Source: an uncultured Clostridia bacterium | Lineage (GTDB): Bacteria; Bacillota; Clostridia; Christensenellales; Pumilibacteraceae | Direction: 5' to 3' | Assembly: GCA_947588325.1 (NCBI GenBank) | Contig: CANPYH010000053.1 | Location: forward strand, 1 to 9,653 | Length of the DNA: 9,653 bases | Notes under the pieces: generated by a model | What the model was told of the DNA's origin: nothing | Seen by the model: only the letters and a program-made list of their open reading frames with translations | The model's database searches: none | Shown here: piece after piece, positions 6,429 to 9,653 of the stretch | Layout of the letters: each line of letters begins with the position of its first letter | How positions within the stretch are numbered: the stretch's first letter is position 1 | Translations under genes and position numbers: made by a program

Positions 6429-6729
6429 ACAAGACAATCCCCTCAGTCACGGCTACGCCGTGCCAGCCCCCCTTACTAAGGGCGGCCACACCTTGTGTCT
6501 GACCTATCGTTCTCCCCAATCTTTCGGGGCGGCCACACCTGTGTCTGACTTCTCGCGCTCTTCAATCTTTCGGGGCGGCTCACCTGCTACCCGAGTTGTC
6601 ATGTATAATCAAACACCTTTTGCAATGATACAAATAGAGCAACATTTTATCCGAAAAGCGGGGCACGAACTGTGGTCGCCCGAAGTCGAGGGGGAGGCTG
6701 GCGCGTAGTGCCTGAGGGGATTGTCTTGT
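6429..6729. mobile_element. MITE-like element with perfect 18-bp terminal inverted repeats
   Basis: ACAAGACAATCCCCTCAG (6429-6446) is exactly inverted at 6712-6729, giving a 301-bp unit. Similarity between the ends continues imperfectly inward for about 55 bp: both ends read outward-in as CCCCTCAG, a GCC-AGCC core, a C-rich block, then GGGCG(G/A)CCAC. Small hairpins occur inside (CACGGC/GCCGTG near 6449-6462). There is no transposase; the 82-codon frame inside (from 6460) has no ribosome binding site or family signature. I see no clear target-site duplication. The element would need a transposase elsewhere in the genome. A REP/BIME-type repeat is the main alternative. The 182-bp and 178-bp spacers on either side (6247-6428 excluding the terminator, 6730-6907) show no genes. 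Confidence 0.7.
6481..6587. repeat. Tandem ~47-bp repeats inside the MITE-like element
   Basis: The unit GGCGGCCACACCT, then TGTGTCTGAC, a variable pyrimidine-rich stretch, and AATCTTTCGG starts at 6481, again at 6528 (47 bp later), and as a partial third copy at 6574 (46 bp later). The conserved parts are nearly identical while the 14-nt middle differs between copies. This suggests internal expansion of the element. Confidence 0.6.
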
Positions 6730-6907
6730 GGCGGGACAATAACACCATCCACCTCTCTACGCTCTAATCGTTTTGTGTCAAATTTGCGTAAGAAGTAAAA
6801 TTTAAGTTACTCGGTGCGCCGTCATATCACAATATATTATTATTTCATTACCGAAGTGTGCGGAGCGGAAGCGAAAAATGATGCTCTGTCTTTCTACATA
6901 AATATAC
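6730..6907. other. Non-coding spacer between the repeat element and the AbiE promoter
   Basis: AT-rich DNA with no supported gene, RNA or terminator. It contains an A+T block (ATATATTATTATTTC near 6832) and nothing else I can interpret. Confidence 0.4.
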
Positions 6908-6936
6908 TTGATTTTCTCCAAAAGGTTTGATATAAT
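6908..6936 (+). promoter_or_regulatory. Promoter of the AbiE toxin-antitoxin operon
   Basis: TTGATT (6908-6913) and a perfect TATAAT (6931-6936) are 17 nt apart, placing transcription start near 6943 and a leader of about 60 nt before the antitoxin ATG. TTTTCTCC (6912-6919) is the exact reverse complement of GGAGAAAA at 6997-7004 and nearly that of 6947-6954. It could therefore be part of the operator through which AbiEi-type antitoxins repress their own promoter; the operator role is inference. Confidence 0.75.
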
Positions 6937-6939
6937 AAC

Positions 6940-7001
6940 ACTAACAGGAGAGAATAACGGTTTTTGGGCGGCAATGCCTATACGCGGAAACTAACAGGAG
7001 A
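6940..7001 (+). repeat. 12-bp direct repeat containing a duplicated Shine-Dalgarno
   Basis: ACTAACAGGAGA occurs at 6940-6951 and again at 6990-7001, exactly 50 bp apart. The second copy is the working ribosome binding site (AGGAG at 6996-7000, 5 nt before ATG 7006). The first lies at the predicted mRNA 5' end and has no ATG, GTG or TTG at proper spacing; the nearest is TTG at 6964. The pair could be antitoxin binding sites or a tandem duplication scar. Confidence 0.6.
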
Positions 7002-7005
7002 AAAA

Positions 7006-7593
7006 ATGATTCTGACTTTTGACAGTTTGAAAGCAAAGTACAGTGATTACACGGACGTAAAGGGTAAGATACGGCGCGAAGTGCAATCGGGAAGGTTAAC
7101 GCAGGTGGCGCGGGGGCTATACGAAACCGACGCGCATACGGACGGAAAATATCTCGCGGGAGCGATCTACGGTCCGTCCTATCTTTCCTTTGATTACGTC
7201 CTCTCCATGTGCTCGCTTATTCCCGAGGCGGTGATTGGCGCGTTTACCTCCGCCACATTCGGCAAGGGCAAGACGAAGCAATACAAAAACGCTTTCGGGC
7301 TGTTCGCATACAGGGACATACCCGCGGCGGCGTATCCGCTTGGCGTGGAAATACGGCGGGAAGGCGGCTATTCCTATCAGATAGCGACGCCCGAAAAGGC
7401 GTTATGCGACAAACTCTACACAATCTCGCCCGTCGGTTCGGTCAGGTCGCTGAAAGAGTTGCTGTTTGACGACTTACGCATAGAGGAGGACGATTTTCGG
7501 CAGCTGAATTTAAGCGACATAAAGTTGCTTGCGCCGCTGTACCGCTCGACGAACCACAAGTATCTAATTAAACTAATAGAGGGAGGGAAATAA
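7006..7593 (+). CDS. abiEi: AbiEi-family antitoxin
   Basis: A 195-residue predicted antitoxin and transcriptional autorepressor of a type IV toxin-antitoxin pair. An N-terminal winged-helix-like region (about 1-42) ends in the typical ARGLYETD. Then follow LAGAIYGPSYLSFDYVLSMC and LIPE (50-74), which match the family core (x-IY-x-PSY-x-S-x-x-x-AL...GLIPE). The signature IATPEKALCDKLY is at 126-138. ATG 7006 was chosen because AGGAG lies 5 nt upstream; an upstream TTG at 6964 would add 14 residues but has poor spacing. Its TAA overlaps the ATG of the toxin gene (TAATG), so the two are translationally coupled, antitoxin first, as usual. Family assignment is from remembered motifs. Confidence 0.88.
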   Translation: MILTFDSLKAKYSDYTDVKGKIRREVQSGRLTQVARGLYETDAHTDGKYLAGAIYGPSYLSFDYVLSMCSLIPEAVIGAFTSATFGKGKTKQYKNAFGLFAYRDIPAAAYPLGVEIRREGGYSYQIATPEKALCDKLYTISPVGSVRSLKELLFDDLRIEEDDFRQLNLSDIKLLAPLYRSTNHKYLIKLIEGGK

Positions 7594-8456
7594 TGGATAC
7601 GATATTAACGCAAATGCTATCGTTGTACCCCTCGCTTTCGGCGAGCGACGAGAAGCACGCACTAACCGAAGTCATACAGGAAGTTACGCTATGCGGGCTT
7701 TCGCGGGCAGGATTTTTCCGCGACGCCGCATTTTACGGCGGGACGGCGTTGCGTTTGTTCTATGGGCTGGATCGCTTCTCCGAAGATTTAGACTTCTCTC
7801 TCGTCGCGCCCGATCCCGATTTCGACCTGAAGAAATATTTTCCCGCTCTTGAAAGCGAGTTGGGTTCCGTCGGGCTTAATTTTACAATTGAGGAAAAAGT
7901 CAAGACGGCAGAGTCCAATATTAAGTCGGCATTTTTGAAGGGGAACACCAAAGAGCACGTTCTGAGTATTTACAAAGACGAGCTTTCCGCGGCTGAAATC
8001 AATCCGTTCGAGATCATCAGAATTAAGTTCGAAGTTGACGTGGACCCGCCGCCTTATGCAACTTTTGAAAATAAATACAGGTTGCTTCCGTCTCCCTATC
8101 AGGTCAAGCTGTACGACGCGCCCTCACTGTTCGCGGGGAAACTTCACGCCGTACTTTGCCGCGCCTGGAAAAATCGCGTAAAGGGAAGAGACTTGTATGA
8201 CTATGTGTTTTATCTTTCGCGTAATATCCCCGTCAATATGCCGCACTTAAAAGCAAGGCTGGTTGGTTCGGGCTTTATTCCCGAATCGTACGATTTGACC
8301 CGCGACGCGCTAATCACTATGCTTTGTAACCGCTTTGCCACAATCGACTACGAACAAGCGAAACAGGACGTGCAACCGTTTATAGCGGATAAGATAAAAT
8401 CGGAAATTTGGAGCGTGGAGTTTTTTACGGATATAACCCAAAGCATTATCACATAG
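7593..8456 (+). CDS. abiEii: AbiEii/AbiGii-family nucleotidyltransferase toxin
   Basis: A 287-residue toxin of the DUF1814 nucleotidyltransferase family. Relatives inhibit growth during phage infection; characterised homologues (MenT) block tRNA by adding pyrimidines to the acceptor end. Motifs: YGGTALRLFYG (48-58) with the nucleotide-binding GGTAL; DLDFSL with metal-binding D65 and D67; AGKLHA with K183; and KGRDLYDYVF (197-206). All four conserved family blocks are therefore present and the length is normal, so it is probably active. GGAGGG about 6-12 nt upstream and the 1-nt overlap with the antitoxin support the ATG at 7593. A hairpin terminator follows at 8524. It is expected to act in the cytoplasm, neutralised by AbiEi. 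Confidence 0.92.
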   Translation: MDTILTQMLSLYPSLSASDEKHALTEVIQEVTLCGLSRAGFFRDAAFYGGTALRLFYGLDRFSEDLDFSLVAPDPDFDLKKYFPALESELGSVGLNFTIEEKVKTAESNIKSAFLKGNTKEHVLSIYKDELSAAEINPFEIIRIKFEVDVDPPPYATFENKYRLLPSPYQVKLYDAPSLFAGKLHAVLCRAWKNRVKGRDLYDYVFYLSRNIPVNMPHLKARLVGSGFIPESYDLTRDALITMLCNRFATIDYEQAKQDVQPFIADKIKSEIWSVEFFTDITQSIIT

Positions 8457-8523
8457 AATCGTTGACCTTGTTTATGCCTCGTACAAGGTGGTGAGGGTCG
8501 GAAGAGGATTATTGGATGAAATT

Positions 8524-8558
8524 AAGCATTCTGTGAACTCACAGAGTGCTTTATGTTT
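8524..8558 (+). terminator. Probable terminator of the AbiE operon
   Basis: AAGCATTCTGTG (8524-8535) pairs with CACAGAGTGCTT (8540-8551), with one G-T pair and a 4-nt loop AACT. It is followed by a moderately T-rich tail (TATGTTTAT). It lies about 70 nt after the toxin stop. A weaker inverted repeat (ACCTTGT 8465-8471 with ACAAGGT 8483-8489) lies between the stop and this hairpin. Confidence 0.75.
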
Positions 8559-8656
8559 ATAAGAAGATTGTTTGATATAATAATCACCTTTGGAGTGATT
8601 GACAAGTGGCGTTTACGTCTCGTTCCGCATCGTCGTACTTTTATCGCTGCAGGCAA

Positions 8657-8700
8657 GACAATCCCCTCAGGCGCAACAAGTTGCGCCTGAGGGGATTGTC
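8657..8700. repeat. Perfect 44-bp palindrome built from the MITE terminal repeat
   Basis: Two 21-nt arms (8657-8677 and 8680-8700) are exact reverse complements with only AA between them. The outer 14 nt of each arm, GACAATCCCCTCAG, equal the terminal repeat of the element at 6429-6729. The left identity extends outward by CAA to 8654, and the right arm shares 16 nt with the right end of that element. It looks like a minimal family member in which the two ends are joined with almost nothing between. It follows the AbiE terminator. A terminator function is unlikely because no T-run follows on the + strand. Confidence 0.85.
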
Positions 8701-8893
8701 AATGTTGGTTAAGCGTGAAGTAATTTTTTTTTACCCGAAGAGTGAGAATATATCAAACAAGAAACCTTTTTCCAAACCTATTATTTGAGTATGGTACAAG
8801 TATCAATTATATACCCAAAACGTCGGACACATAACCAACACCCTTGTTTTATTATAAATAAAGTTAATATATTACGCATGAGATTTTCCAAAC
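8701..8893. other. AT-rich intergenic DNA before the lipoprotein promoter
   Basis: There is no gene, RNA or repeat I can support. The 60-codon frame that enters from 8606 runs through the palindrome and ends in AT-rich DNA; it is not credible. A T9 run occurs near 8724. Just before this stretch, AATCAC (8582-8587) and GTGATT (8595-8600) form a short hairpin directly after a TATAAT at 8576. That TATAAT lacks a matching -35 box. Confidence 0.4.
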
Positions 8894-8926
8894 CCCCTTG
8901 ACGGAAGGGGCGGGACGTGTTACAAT
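8894..8926 (+). promoter_or_regulatory. Promoter of the Ig-like lipoprotein gene, with overlapping hairpin
   Basis: TTGACG (8898-8903) and TACAAT (8921-8926) are 17 nt apart, a good sigma-A promoter with start near 8933. CCCCTT (8894-8899) and AAGGGG (8905-8910) form an inverted repeat centred on the -35 box, a possible repressor site. The leader downstream contains GAGGAG (8933-8938) and a C-rich, purine-poor stretch up to the coding start. Confidence 0.7.
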
Positions 8927-9046
8927 TACATTGAGGAGTGTGAGCCCCTGCAACCAAAACGAGGCGTAATGCAAACGGAGCGTGTAACACTAACCCAAAC
9001 CATTGCACCTGCGTCCCAACCGCCCACACCCCAAAACCTAAACGAG

Positions 9047-9653
9047 ATGAGAAAGAGGATGAAGAAGATAATAAGCCTGCTTACCGCGGTTATCGCCGTG
9101 GCGGTTTCGGCGTACTTCCTCGCCGCGTGCGACGTCACGCCAAACCCGCCGAAGCCCGAGCCACAGCCCGAGACCCTCACCGTCACCCCGACGGAAGCGA
9201 CGGTGTACGTTGGCGCCAAGCTCACCCTCGTCGCCCTGTCCTCGGGCGGCTACGACATCGATTGGGAGTCGGATAACGTAAGCGTCGCCGAGGTAGACCA
9301 AAGCGGCGTTGTGACGGGCATAGGCGAGGGCAGCGCGGTAATTACCGCGACAGACGGCGTACTCACCGCCTCTTGCGCCGTGACGGTGGAGAAGGCACAG
9401 GACGTAATAACCCTCTCCTCGGGCAGCATAACCCTGACGAAAGGGGAGAGCGCGACGCTGACCGCCGAGTCCTCCTTCGGGCTGGACATAACCTGGCGCT
9501 CCGCCGATCCCGCCATCGTCGAAGTGGACGACAGCGGCAAAGTCACGGGGGTAAGCGTCGGCTCCACCGCCATCATAGCCGAGGACGGCGTGACATACGC
9601 CTCTTGCGCCGTGACGGTGACATACGCGCCTAACCCCCCGCCCGCGCCCGACG
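9047..9653 (+). CDS. Lipoprotein with Big2-type Ig-like domains (3' end outside window)
   Basis: The frame is open to the right edge (202 codons seen). The N-terminus MRKRMKK plus a hydrophobic stretch and lipobox LAAC (Cys 28) is a lipoprotein signal, so the protein should be lipid-anchored on the outer face of the membrane. A Pro-rich linker (NPPKPEPQPE) follows, then two Big2-like domains (about 42-114 and 119-191), each ending in ASCAVTV and containing W-x-S-x-(D/N)...V-x-V/V-D-x-S-G-x-V-T-G. A second Pro-rich linker begins at the edge. The repeat spacing is 77 codons and a 21-nt stretch is identical between copies (9368 and 9599). An in-frame ATG at 8969 has GAGG 4 nt upstream and would add 26 residues before the signal peptide; I prefer 9047 because of the signal, although its ribosome binding site is weak. 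The full domain set is unknown; adhesion or glycan-related surface display is a guess. Confidence 0.85.
   Translation, partial: MRKRMKKIISLLTAVIAVAVSAYFLAACDVTPNPPKPEPQPETLTVTPTEATVYVGAKLTLVALSSGGYDIDWESDNVSVAEVDQSGVVTGIGEGSAVITATDGVLTASCAVTVEKAQDVITLSSGSITLTKGESATLTAESSFGLDITWRSADPAIVEVDDSGKVTGVSVGSTAIIAEDGVTYASCAVTVTYAPNPPPAPD

Noticed and set aside
6460..6708. 82-codon frame inside the MITE-like element
   Set aside because: It lies entirely within repeat sequence, uses hairpin sequence as its start region, lacks a ribosome binding site and shows no transposase motif.
8576..8600. Promoter with TATAAT at 8576 after the AbiE terminator
   Set aside because: No -35 hexamer at suitable spacing and no gene follows before the promoter at 8898.
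6429..8700. CRISPR array or phage attachment sites suggested by repeated GACAATCCCCTCAG
   Set aside because: Only two loci, in inverted-repeat form, without regular direct repeats and spacers; no cas gene, integrase or tRNA end nearby.
8606..8788. 60-codon frame across the 44-bp palindrome
   Set aside because: Weak GTG start without a ribosome binding site; most of it is palindrome and AT-rich spacer.
8940..8969. Nine-codon leader peptide (GTG 8940 to TAA 8967) overlapping ATG 8969
   Set aside because: The GAGGAG is only 1 nt before the GTG, too close for normal initiation, so the TAATG overlap is probably chance.

Overview
The window looks like a chromosomal piece from an uncultured member of the Clostridia (Bacillota), probably a gut lineage. 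The basis is the glmU-prs order (as in Bacillus and relatives), strong AGGAGG-type ribosome binding sites, sigma-A promoters close to consensus, hairpin-plus-T-tract terminators, a CCA-encoding tRNA, and a doubly membrane-anchored GH3 enzyme next to an Ig-like lipoprotein. Every gene I can support is on the + strand. The lineage is an inference from style and synteny, not a database match.

Left part (1-2400) is housekeeping. It holds the 3' end of glmU (cell-wall UDP-GlcNAc synthesis), prs (PRPP synthase), a Nudix hydrolase, and a tRNA-Thr(GGT) gene with a textbook promoter (TTGACA-17-TATAAT) and its own terminator. The tRNA is flanked on both sides by truncated tRNA-like copies that stop just after the anticodon arm and carry an altered anticodon loop.

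Middle part (2441-6304) begins with about 500 bp of AT-rich non-coding DNA containing hairpins, an alternating purine-pyrimidine tract and a duplicated -10-like element. It then carries a 1080-residue GH3 glycoside hydrolase with permuted domain order (C-terminal domain, FnIII-like domain, then TIM barrel). The protein has a membrane segment at each end and an EF-hand-like loop in the linker, and the gene ends at a strong terminator.

Right part (6305-8900) is an accessory island. A 301-bp MITE-like element with perfect 18-bp terminal inverted repeats (and no transposase) is followed by a two-gene AbiE-type toxin-antitoxin operon with its own promoter and terminator. After that comes a perfect 44-bp palindrome made from the same terminal-repeat sequence. 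The toxin-antitoxin operon is thus bracketed by two members of one repeat family.

The far right (8898-9653) has a good promoter and the start of a secreted lipoprotein with at least two Big2-type Ig-like domains, running off the window. I found no CRISPR array, rRNA, transposase or integrase. The most unusual items are the repeat-bracketed AbiE operon, the tRNA remnants and the architecture of the GH3 enzyme. None of them amounts to clear proof of a new system.
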